Positions 35,980 to 47,686 are shown, counted from the stretch's first letter. The stretch: 64,000 bases of DNA from Muscardinus avellanarius (GCA_963383645.1 OY726557.1:129527174-129591173); one strand, 5' to 3'. Notes: generated by a model not told the origin, from the sequence alone. Translations and numbers: made by a program.

Positions 35980-35981
<2 letters not shown>
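35803..35981 (+). mobile_element. SINE with intact-looking ID-type tail
   Basis: The tail GGTTTAGCTCAGTGGTAGGA keeps a tRNA-like A-box and GGGTTCAATCCC a B-box-like motif. It runs directly into the compound GT/GA tract. Confidence 0.85.

Positions 35982-36071
<90 letters not shown>
35982..36071. repeat. Compound (GT)n(GA)n microsatellite
   Basis: About 23 GT followed by about 21 GA units, no interruptions. Starts at the end of a SINE. Confidence 0.95.
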
Positions 36072-36075
<4 letters not shown>

Positions 36076-36292
36076 AAACCAATCCAAAACCAAAAATGCA
36101 GGATCTACAGGAGCAGTGGTGGCAGTATTGGGGCAATAATGATTTTTATTATTAGGGTCTGTTTGGGTGTTTCTATTTCAATTTGGCATAGACCACTAAG
36201 GGAGAGGCCTGTCCACTCAGAGTGAAATCATAGGGTGGGGCTATAATCACACACCTCAGACACTTTTTAAGATTCAAAAAAAGCCATTTGTA

Positions 36293-36493
36293 GCCAATAT
36301 GGTGGCACACAGCTGTAATCCCTGTGTTTGTGAGGCTGAGACAGAAGGATTGCAGATTCATGGCTAGCTAGCTTCAGGACCTTAGTGAGGCCCTCCGCAA
36401 CTTAGTAGGATTCTGTTTCAAAATAAAAAGGAATGAAATAGGACTGGGGATGTAGCTCAGAGGTAGAATGCCCTAGGTTCCATCCCAGTACCA
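36293..36493 (+). mobile_element. SINE with CA-repeat tail
   Basis: AGCCAATATGGTGGCACACA head, GGGGATGTAGCTCAGAGGTA tail. The flanking TCATTTGTA / CCATTTGTA looks like a target duplication. Confidence 0.85.
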
Positions 36494-36520
36494 CACACAC
36501 ACACACACACACACACACAG
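36494..36520. repeat. (CA)n microsatellite
   Basis: About 13 CA units at the SINE 3' end. Confidence 0.9.
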
Positions 36521-36774
36521 TCATTTGTATTGAATCTGAATTTAAGGAAAAGGACCAGGGTGGTGGAGTAGGGTCAAGAGGACTGTCATTAGCCATGAGG
36601 CTAAGGAGGGAAGGCAACGCCCCTTTGTGTCCACACTGTGTAGGCAGCTTATTACCTATGGCTGCTCGCAGCTGCATTAATGATTAACATTCATTCATCA
36701 GGGCCCAGGCCAAGCTGGCCCGTGTCACCCAGGCGTTCCGCCTCACCTCCTTTTGTGGGAGGAAGTAGGATCAT

Positions 36775-36935
36775 TGGTCAAGTTCACTGAGCCAGGCCCT
36801 TCCCCAGCATTCAGTACCTGCTCCTCATTTAACCCACACAGCAAACTACAGGGAGGTGCCATTGCTGCCCCCATTGCACAGGTGAGGAGAGCGAGGCTGG
36901 GGGAGGGGATGCCCAGAATCACCCCTGCGGAGCGT
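36775..36935 (+). mobile_element. MIR remnant
   Basis: CATTTAACCCACACAGCAAA, CCCCCATTGCACAGGTGAGG and AGAGCGAGGCTG follow MIR core order. Confidence 0.65.
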
Positions 36936-37910
36936 GGGGACAGACTGTGATCCAGTCTGCTAAAGTCATATTTGCAAGAGGGACTTGACCCAAGATGTCC
37001 CTGAGCATCCTGGAGGAGGCTGGCTCCATTAAAAGTCAGGGTCACAGCTGGAAACACCCTCAAACAGGAGGTTGAGGAGAGTTTCATAACAGGGCTGTTT
37101 GCAAAGGTCCAAGCTGGGTTTAGGAGAAGCTCCAGGGATGGTGCAGTCTCTGAAACCAAGAGTCTAGGTGAAGGAAAAGTTTTCTGAATCCGGGCAGGCA
37201 GAGAGCTGGGCCCTGGGGCCTCCACAGATAGACGCAGCTCACTCAGGGCCCTGCGGGAAAGCAGATGCCACCACCTCAGCCTCCTCTCTGCTTCTGGTCC
37301 CCTGACGCTGGGCATAAGGCCAGTGGTATGGGGAGGGGAGCGAGGAGAGGGGCGAACCCCCTGGAAGAACGGAGGCATGTGGAAAGCATGTTCCACCAGA
37401 GCTCTGAAGGATCAGGTGCTCCCCACCCTCCAACACCCTTCAGGAGCCAGGTATCCAGCCCAGCACCCTGCACCAGCTGGGGGAGGGATGGGTGTTTCTC
37501 CTTTCAGGAACTGGATAGAGGCCAACAGTGAAAGAAATCCCAGATAGAGTTAGATGGGACTATTGGGCTATGAGCAGCGAGCCTGGCCCCAAACTCTTGA
37601 AATTATTTCCCCTAAGAAAGGATTCCAGCACGCCCCATCCCAGATGCCAGGACTCAAAGTCCTGAGCAACACAGGAGCACCCCAACCCATGAGGACAAGC
37701 AAGCTGAGGCTGGGCTCCTTCAAAGCCCCAACCCTCATTCATCCCCAGGGACCAACTTTCCATTACTAAGCTTGCAGATTGAGGGAAAGAAACCCCATCT
37801 CAGATGGGAGTTCTACACCCATCCCGGCCAGAGAAAGGCACCTAGGTCAGAGCAAGACACCAAGCCACCTGCTCAAGCTCCGCTCTCCTGCCTCCTCTGC
37901 TCAGAGGCTG
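36936..37910. other. Unique intergenic sequence
   Basis: GC-moderate, with no recognised feature. A minus-strand frame of 217 codons overlaps the MIR and is not convincing. Confidence 0.45.
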
Positions 37911-38317
37911 TGATGGCTTGGGTTTGCGATGTGCCCCCAGAAAAGCGCTGCACCAATATTCAGAGGCGAAATAACTGAATCAAGGCTCTATTCTCATCAG
38001 TGGATAAATCCATTGATGGATCAATAATTGGAATCGACTTACAAGGTGGCAACTAGAGGCAGGTAGGAGGCCTGGGGGAGGTGCCTCCCTGGGGTGTGGC
38101 CTTAGGACTGTGTCTGTCCCTTGTCCCTTCCTCTCTCTCTGCCTCCTTGGTTTCCCTGACCAGCTTTTCTCTACCACACCCTGATATCGTGAAGTTTCTA
38201 CTTTGGAGTTACCTGGCTATAGACTAAACCTCTGACACCGTGAGCCAAATAGACCTTTCCTCCTCTAAGTTCTTGTCTGATATTTTGATCACAGCAGGAG
38301 AAAAGCCAACTAAAACA
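37911..38317 (+). mobile_element. MaLR-like LTR
   Basis: Starts TGATGGCTTGGGTTTGCGAT and ends GCCAACTAAAACA (TG...CA). Contains GTGAGCCAAATAGACCTTTC near the 3' end and an ATTCAGAGGCGAAATAACTG block, also seen at 20050. Confidence 0.75.
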
Positions 38318-39950
38318 AAAATCCTCAGGTACCCACCACTGTGCCATCTCCCCACCTCCTCCCAGGTCACAAGCAGGGAAGCAGACCCCTCACGTGTCTC
38401 CATGGCCCTCTGTCTTCTAGGTTCCTGTGCGTCTTCCCCTCTTTGGGGACTCTCCAGTCACCCCTTTTCCCATTCTCCAGGTAGGAGCTTTGTTTCCAGG
38501 GCCAATGCCTACATCTCTTCCCCAGAAGGAGGCTTCTGGGGCTTCAGATCTGACTCCCAACAGCATGTGAGCCAGTGTCCATAACCTCCCAAGGCTCCCA
38601 CAGAGCCACCCCTGTGTCACTCATAGGAGGGGGGGGGTCCACTCTCTATACAAGGCATTAAGTGGAAAGAACCCCTCAAGAGCCACCCAAGTCTCTCAGG
38701 AGAGGAACAAGCTTCAGTGAATTACCACAGGCTAGGAGCTCCAGCTAGTAGAATCACACACCTCAGGCTAAGAAGAACGTGGACTCTGTTATTTCCAGCC
38801 TCCCCATTTCTCCTCTGATGAATGTCTCAATTCTGCTCTTTTGGTAAGTGCTGGCGTGTGCCTCTGGCTATGCAAAGTCTACGGGCTATTTCTTGCTATC
38901 CTTCTTGCAGTCTTATGGAGTTCTCCCCAGCTATAAAGGAGTAGCCAAACTTGGTAGTTTTCCCAATGCCATACATCAGGAGAATGTGGGAGGTTTGATG
39001 CCAGGATTGAGTCCAGAAGCACACACTCTCTAGGGCTCCTGATGTGCTGTAAAGATGCAAATCCACCCTCTGAAGGGCAGTCCCAGGACAACTGTACAAG
39101 CAGCTCTGGCGGGGCCCTCAGAGGTCAGTGCAGCCCTTGTTCTGTCATTGGCACAGAAGGTCTTGGTGAGGCCCACCACAGCCTGTGGGATGGAGGTAGG
39201 AGGGTAAGAGTTGGAAATGGTGGCCTCGTTTCCCTTTTCTGGCCACTGAACACAAGATTCCTCAGTTCATGTTTGTGCATCTGATTCTCTGTGCACACTT
39301 TGTGCCACCAACAGCGTGGCCAGGTGCCCTGCTGTTCGAGGGCACCATCTCAGGAGCAGCTTGTCCAGGTGCTTCCCCGGCATCCTGAAGAACCCAGGGG
39401 GTTCATTTTCTAGCCCTGAAATGTCTGGTTTTCTAAGAGGTCCTGTTCCAACTCATCTTATTCCAAGGACAATGGCTCAGAAGATCAAGGTGGCCCTTCT
39501 AGAAACATGATGCCTCTGACAGTGGACAGGCAGCTGCTGCTTGGAAGGGCTGGCTGCAGGGGGGGTGGTTTCTGACACCTACTACACCTCAACAATCAGA
39601 GTTTTCATATAGAACAAGCTTTGTCCTCCTAGTTAGTAACTACGTGTAGGAGGGGTCAGGAGGTGCTGGTGGAACTCAGACTGCCCCTGGCTTGGGGTCG
39701 AGCCGTCCAAGGCCCAATTCCCAGAGGATGCTTCTGTTTATCATGTGAATTCATCATGGTACCCGTTCCTCATTGTTCTAACCTGACCACAGCGTCCTCA
39801 ACAAGGTGCCCTGGCAGCCACCCTTAGACATCCGGAGGCTAAGTGTGCAGTGGAACCCACTGCCGCCTCTGGTCTGTTACTACAAGGGACCCAGAATCTC
39901 CTATAAGGGGACTCACTCCTGAAAGGGTGTCTCAGTGCACGTTCTCACTG
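38318..39950. other. Unique intergenic sequence
   Basis: No gene recognised and repeat-poor. A run of nine G lies near 38630. Confidence 0.45.
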
Positions 39951-40352
39951 CTTGGAGCAAACTGCCCAACACACAACACTCAGAAGAGGAGGAAAGTTTG
40001 CTGGGGCTCATGGTCCAGAGGTGGCAGTTCAGAGGTGGCTCTGAAGCAGAAATGGTAGCAGCTGATGTGCTGAGGGGCACTGCTCTAGTGTCCTAGGGGC
40101 CAGAAACGGAGACAGCAAGAGGAGGGGATGAGGAATATATTTAAAAGTCACACCTCCAGTGACCCAGCTCCTCAGCCATACCCTACCTGACTACCTTACC
40201 ACGCAATAAATCCATTCAAATTATGAAGCTATCAGTGGTTTCATCTACTGATGTGATGAGAACTCTCATGATCCAATTAGTTCATCTCTGAACAGTTTTG
40301 CATTGCCAATACATGAACTTTTCCAGGGGACAGTCTATATCCAAACCATAGC
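39951..40352 (-). mobile_element. MaLR-like LTR, minus orientation
   Basis: GGAAAGTTTGCTGGGGCTCA, TCATGATCCAATTAGTTCAT and GACAGTCTATATCCAAACCA follow the minus-strand order of this LTR class. Confidence 0.62.
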
Positions 40353-40497
40353 AGAAGACATCCGTGGATTTCTATATACACTTTAGTTTCAAAACACTGG
40401 AACCATTTGGTTGAAGAAGATGAGTAGAGGGATCACCTTATTGGGTTGGTCATTTGGTCTGCACTTTATAGAATAAATTTTTAAAACTGGAGACCAA

Positions 40498-40680
40498 GCT
40501 GGGTGTGGTGGCATACACCTGTAATCCCAGTACTTGGGAAGCTGAGACAGGAAGGTCATAGGTTCAAGGTCAGCTTAAGCAACTTAGCAAGACCCTGTTT
40601 CAAAATAAAAATAGGACTAGGGGTGTAGCTCAGAGGCAGAACATTCATAGGTTAATTGCTGAATACCAACACAAAACAAA
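40498..40680 (+). mobile_element. SINE, full length
   Basis: GCTGGGTGTGGTGGCATACA head, GGGGTGTAGCTCAGAGGCAG tail, ACAAAACAAAC end. Confidence 0.86.
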
Positions 40681-41081
40681 CAAACCAGACAGTTTTTATT
40701 CTAAGACACCAGATTGTGATTATTCTAAGACTCCAGGTAAGAGATGATGAGTATATGAACTCAGTCACTCATAGTAGGGATAGAACAGTATGAGTTTCTG
40801 AATTAAGTGTCTGAATACATAAAGGATAATAGAATATTCAGAGGAGGTGAAAGTACTAGTTGCTGCAGACATGTTGAGTCTTGGGGCCAATGGCTGAATA
40901 GGTGGGAGCCATCCAAGAGGGAAGCAGGGTAACAGATCTGGAGTCTAGGAAACAATTTTGACTGAAGAGGTGGGAAAGAAAATCCTTGAGGTGGGAGCAA
41001 TTTTCCAGAAAGACTGTGAGAGCAAAGAGAGATCTGAGATCAAAAGCTTCAAGAATATCAGTGTTAAAGAGCAAGGTAGAG

Positions 41082-41282
41082 CCAGGCGTGGTGGCGCATG
41101 CTTGTAATCTCAGCATTTGGGAGACTGAGACAGGAGGATCAAGGTCTGCAGACAGCCTTAGCTACTTAGTGAGGCCCTTTGCGACTCAGTGAGACCCTGT
41201 TTCAAAATAAAAAAAAAATTAAAAAATAATAGGGCTGGGGGTGTAGCTCGGAGGTAGAATGCCCCATTATGGGTTCCATAAC
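41082..41282 (+). mobile_element. SINE with CA tail
   Basis: GCCAGGCGTGGTGGCGCATG head, GGGGGTGTAGCTCGGAGGTA tail, (CA)n to about 41302. GCAAGGTAGA flanks both sides as target duplication. Confidence 0.88.
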
Positions 41283-41319
41283 CACACACACACACACACA
41301 CACAAAAGGGCAAGGTAGA

Positions 41320-41984
41320 AGAAAGTTTTCCAATGATGGTGAACATCGTTTGGGAAGGTGTTTTCTTTGGGGGTGGGTGTCCATTTTAAAGACATTTGTT
41401 TTTTAGCAGAACACTATGTGCTGGTGGATAGTGTTTTGTGATGACTCTATGCAAACATTATCCCAGGTATTTAGTGAGCATCCTCAGTCACCACAATGAG
41501 ATGCACACATCAGTCAGAGTTAAGCACCCTGTTAGGGAAGCAGGGGAGAGCTGGATGGGAGGACCACTACATCACCCATGACCGTTTGGATGATGTGGGT
41601 GTAACTGGACCCTACGCAAAGGCCCAAGTCCCTGTACATGGGGAAAGTAAAAAAAGATATTTAAGTAAAATTTCCTTCAGTGAGAAATGCCACTAGCTGA
41701 CCTTTTCAAGTGCAAGTATAAGAAAAATGAAAAGATATGTTGGAAGGACAAAGTGAAAACTGCTTTCCTACACCTCACACGCAAATGGGGGCAGAAAGGG
41801 GGTTTGTTTTAAATGGCTCCTGGCTGAGATTTAAATGAATTTCCCCCTTTTCCCCTTTATGTGTATATTGTTGGCAATAATTCACCAAATAATTTCCTAT
41901 TTATCCAGTACTTTAATTTCCCTGGTAAATGTTTAACTGTGGTTGCACCTTAAGAAAAATAAGAATTTACAGTGGGGTACTGTG
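41320..41984. other. Unique intergenic sequence
   Basis: Nothing recognised. Confidence 0.45.
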
Positions 41985-42240
41985 TACCAGAGCTATTTCT
42001 AAGTGCATGATGTCTATGGACCTATTTGTTCTGCAGAACGGTGTTAAGAACTAGGTGTTGTTATGGAATAGGCGATTGAAACAGATATTGTTATCCTTAC
42101 TTTATAGCAGAGCAAACAGGAATAGAAAGGTCAAGTGACTTAACCAAGGTCATCCAGCAAGTACGCAGATTCCCTAGGACTCACATTCAGCTGGTCTGGC
42201 TTCTGGGCTGGCTCTCTCACCTCTTACTTCATGCCACTTT
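41985..42240 (+). mobile_element. MIR remnant, long
   Basis: TTGTTATCCTTACTTTATAG, AGGTCAAGTGACTTAACCAA and GGTCATCCAGCAAGTACGCA are a clear MIR core, among the best preserved in the window. Confidence 0.75.
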
Positions 42241-42716
42241 CAGTTCATAGGGCCTACTGGTTATTAATAAATAGGACTGTTTAGATTATACAGGGACTTT
42301 TGAATTTCTCCGAGGAAGCCAAATGTAGTCAACAACCATGAACTGACGCAAGGGTTTATGATAAATAAACAATCAGGGAAGCAGAATAATTCATAAATGT
42401 TCTTTCAAGCTATTAGGTGATTTGGGCTCTATAATATATGCACATCTCATTACACAGCTCTATGCATATTTATCACTTTAGATGGCTTTCACCTGTCTGG
42501 TTTTAACTAGATTACGAATTCTCGGAGGTTAGGAAGTACACATTCTCAGTATTCGCAGTTCCACCCAGGAAGCCAGCGGAAGGCCAAGGATGCATTTTAA
42601 TGAGTAAATCAGGTAATGAAGGGGAGCTCAGGGAGCTTCTTTAGCTGACAAACATATTTTCAGTTACTTTCCAAATTGTCCCAGTTGAGAAATCTAAGTC
42701 TAAAATACTTTTTAAG

Positions 42717-42915
42717 GCCTGGCGTGGTGGTGCACACTTGTAATCCCTGCGCTTGGGAGGCGGAGACAGGAGGATCGCGCAGGCTCAAAGCCAATCGCGC
42801 TGGCTTAAGAGACCCTGTTTCCAAATAAAAAAATATATATATATTAAAAAACAGGTCTAGGAGTGTAGCCCGGAGGCAGAAGGGTTTCCAGGAACCCCAG
42901 TACCACCAAAATAAA
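42717..42915 (+). mobile_element. SINE, young GC-rich subfamily
   Basis: CTGGCGTGGTGGTGCACACT head, GGAGTGTAGCCCGGAGGCAG tail, AAAT tail to 42950. AAATACTTTTTAAG / AAATACATTTTAAG brackets it. Confidence 0.88.
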
Positions 42916-42916
42916 A

Positions 42917-42947
<31 letters not shown>

Positions 42948-42950
42948 AAT
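42916..42950. repeat. (AAAT)n tail
   Basis: About eight AAAT units at the 3' end of the preceding SINE. Confidence 0.92.
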
Positions 42951-43092
42951 ACATTTTAAGACTTGATGTTTATTTCTCTTTCAGAAGAATAAAAATACAT
43001 TTTTATAATTTCAGGAGAAGCATAGCCACATGGACATGATTCCTTTGAAAGGACTCTATAGGATCCATAGTATTAAGAGTGTTTGGTTTGTT

Positions 43093-43309
43093 TTATTTTA
43101 TTTTTTTTATTTTATTTTATTTTATTTTATTTTTGGTGGTACTGGTGTTCCTGGAAACCCTTCTTCCTCCGGGCTACACTCCCAGACCTATTTTATATTT
43201 TATTTGGAAACAGGGTCTCTTAAGCCAGCGCAGTTGGCTTTGAGCCTGTGGACCTCCTGTCTCCACCTCCCAAGCGCGGGGATTACAAGCGTGCGCCACC
43301 ACGCCAGGC
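43093..43309 (-). mobile_element. SINE, young GC-rich subfamily
   Basis: A (TTTTA)n tract (A-tail on the other strand), GTACTGGTGTTCCTGGAAAC, head to CACCACGCCAGGC. Confidence 0.88.
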
Positions 43310-43311
43310 GT

Positions 43312-43452
43312 TTGTTTTTGCTTTTTATTCTGCAACAGGGTCTCACTAAGTTGCTGAGTGTTCACCATGTTGCTAAAGCTGGCCTCAAATCTGCAATTCT
43401 CCTGTCTCAGCCTCCCAAGTACTAGGATTACAGGCATGCAACAGCAGCCTTT
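43312..43452 (-). mobile_element. SINE fragment lacking the ID-like tail
   Basis: AACAGGGTCTCACTAAGTTG to GGATTACAGGCATGCAACAG. Probably the older target of the SINE immediately to its left. Confidence 0.7.
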
Positions 43453-43586
43453 TTAAATATATGAATAAAAATTCAAAAGTCCTTGTCTGAGGTAGTCTCT
43501 AAACCAAAGGTCTGCAACTGGAGGTTGGCTGTGGCAGAGTCTGGGTTACCCAGACTCTTCTACCAGCTCCCTGAATGCTTGTGCTC

Positions 43587-43638
43587 TCTCGCTCTGTCTC
43601 TCTCTCCGTCTCTCTGTCTCTCTATGTCTCTCTCTGTC

Positions 43639-43701
<63 letters not shown>
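43587..43701. repeat. Pyrimidine microsatellite (TC)n/(TGTC)n
   Basis: Imperfect TCTCTG blocks, then seven TGTC units and about 15 TC units. Confidence 0.92.
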
Positions 43702-43702
<1 letters not shown>

Positions 43703-44627
43703 AAACAACTCTTGTCTACTAGATATTGTCTGATATTAAGTTTTAAAGTATAAATACTGGTGGCCAAGGCCCCTTTGCTGAAAGTCCTAAAAGAACTTCT
43801 GATCCTGATTATAAAGAATTTTGCAATTTGAAATGCCCAGCTGAGGAAATATTTGTTTTTAAAACTGCTCTTGGAGGTATCATTAGCTCTTGTTACTGAG
43901 CTAACAACATCTTGATAAGTTACTAGGAAAAGATCGAGGTGGGGGTCAGAGGCTCAGGCTTGCCGCTCTCTCTCCGGGGCAGGTGTTGACCGTAAGGGAG
44001 CTGGTGCAGGTGCCGAGCGAGGGGGCCCATTGCAGGCTTGGTGCAGCTGATCAGAGTGTAGATGCACCGTGTACAGTGGTGTACGGTGAGGGTGAGCAAG
44101 GGACGTCTCATGAACACATTTCCTTTTCGATTCGGATGACTGAAAGGCTGGACCTAGGAGTAAACGAAGCAGAAATCGATTGCTCTCGAGGAACCTGCAA
44201 TTCAGAACCTGCAATTCTGCAATCTCCCTACCCCAAAGTTGGTTTAAGGTGGCTCCAAGTGTCAGTGTCTTTAGATGCATTCCAGAAGCAAGCATGAATC
44301 TTCTCTGAACAAAGGTGATACTAGTCTACTCCTCCTCAAATTAGTTTAGCAGACAACTTTTTAAGTATAACGTTCAGCTTTCTTTTTCAGAAATAAGAAG
44401 CTTCCAAGGAAAAAAGTAAAAAAGCTAAGAGACAAGTTAAGCAACAGAAACAAACTTGATGAGACTAAAGAAATAGTTGTAATTGGACATGGACTTTGAA
44501 ATATATATGCATATATGTTTAAGATGACAAAAATATTACTGAGAATTTAGGCAGAGAATTGGAACTATTTTTAAAAAGAAATTTTTCAAAACTAAGAATT
44601 ACAGAAGTCTACTTTTAAAACTGAATA
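43702..44627. other. Unique intergenic sequence
   Basis: No gene recognised. A 104-codon frame at 43983-44297 is not supported by any family resemblance. GGAACCTGCAATTC is locally duplicated near 44190. Confidence 0.45.
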
Positions 44628-44754
44628 GAGCCAGGTTGGGTGGTGCATGCCTGTAATCCCAGTACTTGGGAGGCTGAGACAAGCTGATTGTAGGTTCAAG
44701 GTCAGTTTCAGCAATTTAGCAGACCCTGCTTAAAAAAAAAAAGAAAAAAAAAAA
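44628..44754 (+). mobile_element. SINE, outer copy, head portion
   Basis: AGCCAGGTTGGGTGGTGCAT head and an A-rich middle. Its ID-like tail appears displaced to 44963-45007 (GGGGTGTACCTCAGAGGTAA) by the SINE at 44756-44950. Confidence 0.78.
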
Positions 44755-44755
44755 A

Positions 44756-44950
44756 GCTGGGCATGGCAGTACATGCTTGTAATCCTAGTACTTGGGAGAC
44801 TGAAATAGGAGGACCCCAGGTTTGCAGCCAGACTCAGCAACTTAGCGAGGCCCTGTTTAAAAATAAATAAATAAATAAAACAGGGCTGGGGATGTTGCTC
44901 AGAGAATTCTTCTAAGTTCAATTTCCAGTGCCAAAAATAAAAATGAAACA
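44756..44950 (+). mobile_element. SINE, inner copy
   Basis: GCTGGGCATGGCAGTACATG head, GGGGATGTTGCTCAGAGAAT tail. Inserted in the A-rich linker of the outer SINE. Confidence 0.84.
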
Positions 44951-45183
44951 AATAAATGAATAAAAAGGGGTGGGGTGTACCTCAGAGGTAAATGTTCCTG
45001 GATTCATTTTTTACTGCTCCCCCACACACTGAATTGATACATTTAATAATACTTTAAATCTGAAAGGATAAGTATTGATCTTACGTATTGGCGAAAATAT
45101 ATCCAATATGAAGCACGGAGAAACAAAACAAAGGAACACACAGAAGAGAGAGAAAGAAAAAGACAATACAGTAAGAAAATCTA

Positions 45184-45355
45184 AGCCAGGCGTGGTGGTG
45201 CACGCTTGTAATCCCCGTTCTTGGGAGGTGGAGACAGGAGGATCGCACAGGTTCGAAGCCAGCCTTGCTGCTTAAGAGACCCTTTTCCAAAGAAAATATA
45301 AAAATAGGTCTGGGAGTGTGACCCAGAGGTAGAAGGGTTCCATCCCCAGTACCAC

Positions 45356-45388
<33 letters not shown>
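45184..45388 (+). mobile_element. SINE, young, long poly(A) tail
   Basis: GCCAGGCGTGGTGGTGCACG head and a 30-base A tail followed by GAAA units. AAGAAAATCTAA / GAGAAAATCTAA flanks it. Confidence 0.9.
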
Positions 45389-45551
45389 AAGAAAGAAAGA
45401 AAGAAAGAGAAAATCTAACATTTATATACCTGAAATCTCAGGAGAGGAGAATGAAAATGAAATAGAAAATATATAACAGCTAAGAATCTAATAAAACTGC
45501 TGAAAACTATTAAGCTACATACTAAAGACGTTTTCTAACACTGAACCAACA

Positions 45552-45622
45552 TTTTTTTTTTTTTTTTTGGTGGTACTGGGGTTCCTGGAAGCCCTTCTAC
45601 CTCTGGGCTACACTCCCAGACC

Positions 45623-45674
<52 letters not shown>

Positions 45675-45757
45675 TTTTTGAAACGGGGTCTTTTTACGAT
45701 CCTCCTGTCTCCGCCTCCCAAGCGTGGGGATTACAAGCGTGCGCCACCATTCCCGGC
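45552..45757 (-). mobile_element. SINE with internal (TA)n expansion and deletion
   Basis: TGAACCAACA flanks both sides. The A-rich linker has become a (TA)n tract at 45624-45666, and about 40 bases between GAAACGGGGTC and CGATCCTCCTG are deleted. Confidence 0.87.
45624..45666. repeat. (TA)n microsatellite inside a SINE linker
   Basis: About 21 TA units. Confidence 0.95.
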
Positions 45758-45787
45758 ATGAACCAACAATATTAAAGTCAATGTAAA

Positions 45788-46000
45788 GCTGGGTGTGGTG
45801 GCACATACCTGTAATCCAAGTATTTGGGAGGTTGAGATAGGTGGGTCAGAGGTTCCAGACCAGCCTTAGTAGCTTTGCAAAATTCTCAGCAACATAGGGA
45901 GACTCTGTTTCAAAAAAAAAAAAAAAAAGGAAAAACAGAAAAAGGGCTGGAGATGTAGCTTGGAGGTAGAATGCCCCTGAGGTCAATCAATCCTCAATAC
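45788..46000 (+). mobile_element. SINE, full length
   Basis: GCTGGGTGTGGTGGCACATA head, GGAGATGTAGCTTGGAGGTA tail, CAATACCACACACAGAC end. Confidence 0.86.
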
Positions 46001-46009
46001 CACACACAG

Positions 46010-46520
46010 ACAAAAAAATTATATGTAACATATACACATAGGTATCATATACATATATGTATCACTTTAACATGAAAGCACATTATAGCCCAAACACAAA
46101 AACAAGCAAAACGTCAGACAAAGATGAAATCTTAACTGCAGCCTGAGGAGGTGAAAAAACGACGACTTTGAAAGAGTAGGGGGTATACTTAAAGTAGACT
46201 CCTCAGCAGAAACAATGGAAGTCAGAAGACACTGGAAAGGAACTAATAGTCAGCAAAAAGGCCTTTAAGAACGAATGTAGAATAAAAACATATTCACATA
46301 AATAGATACTAAGACAATTTATTGACAGTGGCTCTATGCCTGAGGTAAGTCATGAAAATTTATTGGAGAAAGCAGGTGTATTGAGGATTAGGATTGGAAG
46401 CCCTCGGTTTCTCTCCAAGGAAGGGCCTTTGGGGCTGTTGAGCCAGTTCCCTAGTTGGACACAGTTGGCACAATAGATCAAGCCATGATCTATGTATTTG
46501 CAGGATCCCAGCCTGCAAAA
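46010..46520. other. Unique intergenic sequence
   Basis: Nothing recognised; AT-rich start. Confidence 0.4.
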
Positions 46521-46900
46521 CGTATTTGTTTTGTGTGGCTGCTGTAACAAACAGTGATTAAAAAAATAATACATACTCATTGTCTTGCAATTCTGTATGT
46601 CAGAAACTCAACATGAGCCTCCCTAGGCTGAAATCAAGTTGTGAGCAGACCTATATTCTTTTTGGATAAGTAGGAAACACTTCATTTCCTTCCCTTCCTT
46701 CCTTCTCTACAGATTCCAAAGGCCACCGTCTTCCTAAGTCATGGCCGTCAAGAGCAGCAGTGAGTGAAGCAGAGACCTACGTTGCTTCCACTTCACATCT
46801 CCAACTCTTCTTTTGCTTCTCTCTTCCACTCTTATGAACTCTCATTGGGTCCACAGAAAATCTCCTTATTTTAAGATGGACTGATTTGGGACCCTCTGCC
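46521..46900 (-). mobile_element. MLT1/MaLR-like LTR remnant
   Basis: GTGTGGCTGCTGTAACAAAC, GGCTGAAATCAAGTTGTGAG, CACTCTTATGAACTCTCATT and CTCCTTATTTTAAGATGGAC keep the minus-strand order of this LTR group. Confidence 0.6.
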
Positions 46901-46992
46901 ATGCAACCTACCTATTCACAGGGCGTATCTTTGGGGAAACATTCTTTTCCCTGCCACAGGTGTCCTGCCTACTCAAAACATCTTCCAATCAG

Positions 46993-46994
<2 letters not shown>

Positions 46995-47071
<77 letters not shown>
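46995..47071. repeat. Compound (GT)n(GA)n microsatellite
   Basis: About 23 GT then about 15 GA units. Same composition and order as the tracts at 35982 and 51834, but not next to a visible SINE tail. Confidence 0.95.
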
Positions 47072-47075
<4 letters not shown>

Positions 47076-47387
47076 CACACATTCATGCATACAGGTGAGC
47101 ACTTCATTCAAATTTGAATTGATAACTATCAATTGTCAGGCATGCGAGGATAATTCCATCATAAGGACAGAAACAAAGGCCAAACAAATGAATGAAAATT
47201 AAAAAGAGATGCAGGGGGAGACTGATAATAATTCTCTCTGAGATATTTATTGCCTAGATCTATTAGACAAACATAAAGATATAAGAAAGAGGAGAACATA
47301 AAGAGCAGGAATGAGCTCTGGAAATTAAAAATAAAACTGTAAAAATGTTAGTATAAGACCACAAAAAATTAGTATAAGAAATAGGTG

Positions 47388-47462
47388 GGGCTTCTGGGGA
47401 TTGGACTGAGGGTCTCACACATGCTAGGCAAGTGTTGTACCACTGAGCTATATCCCCAGCCC
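47388..47462 (-). mobile_element. Standalone ID element (tRNA-Ala/BC1-like SINE)
   Basis: On the minus strand: GGCTGGGGATATAGCTCAGT, then GGTACAACACTTGCCTAGCA, then CAATCCCCAGAAGCCCC. It is an ID monomer with its A and B boxes recognisable and no B1 head, unlike the composite SINEs elsewhere. Confidence 0.82.
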
Positions 47463-47466
47463 GAGG

Positions 47467-47686
47467 GTTATTTATTTATTTATCTATTTATTTATTTATT
47501 GTGGTACTGGGGTTCCTGGAAACCCTTCCACTTCCGGGCTACACTCCCAGACACCTAATTTTTATTTTATTTTTTTATTTGGAAACAGGGTCTCTTAAGC
47601 CAGCGAGGCTGGCTTCGAACCTGCGCGATCCTCCTGTCTCTGCCTCTCAAGCGCAGGGATTACAAGCGTGCGCCACCACGCCCGGC
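47467..47686 (-). mobile_element. SINE, young GC-rich subfamily
   Basis: (TTTA)n tract, GTACTGGGGTTCCTGGAAAC, head to CACCACGCCCGGCT. GAGGGTTATTT / GAAGGTTATTT flanks it. Confidence 0.9.

Noticed and set aside
36743..37396. 217-codon minus frame
   Set aside because: Overlaps a MIR remnant and resembles no protein family.
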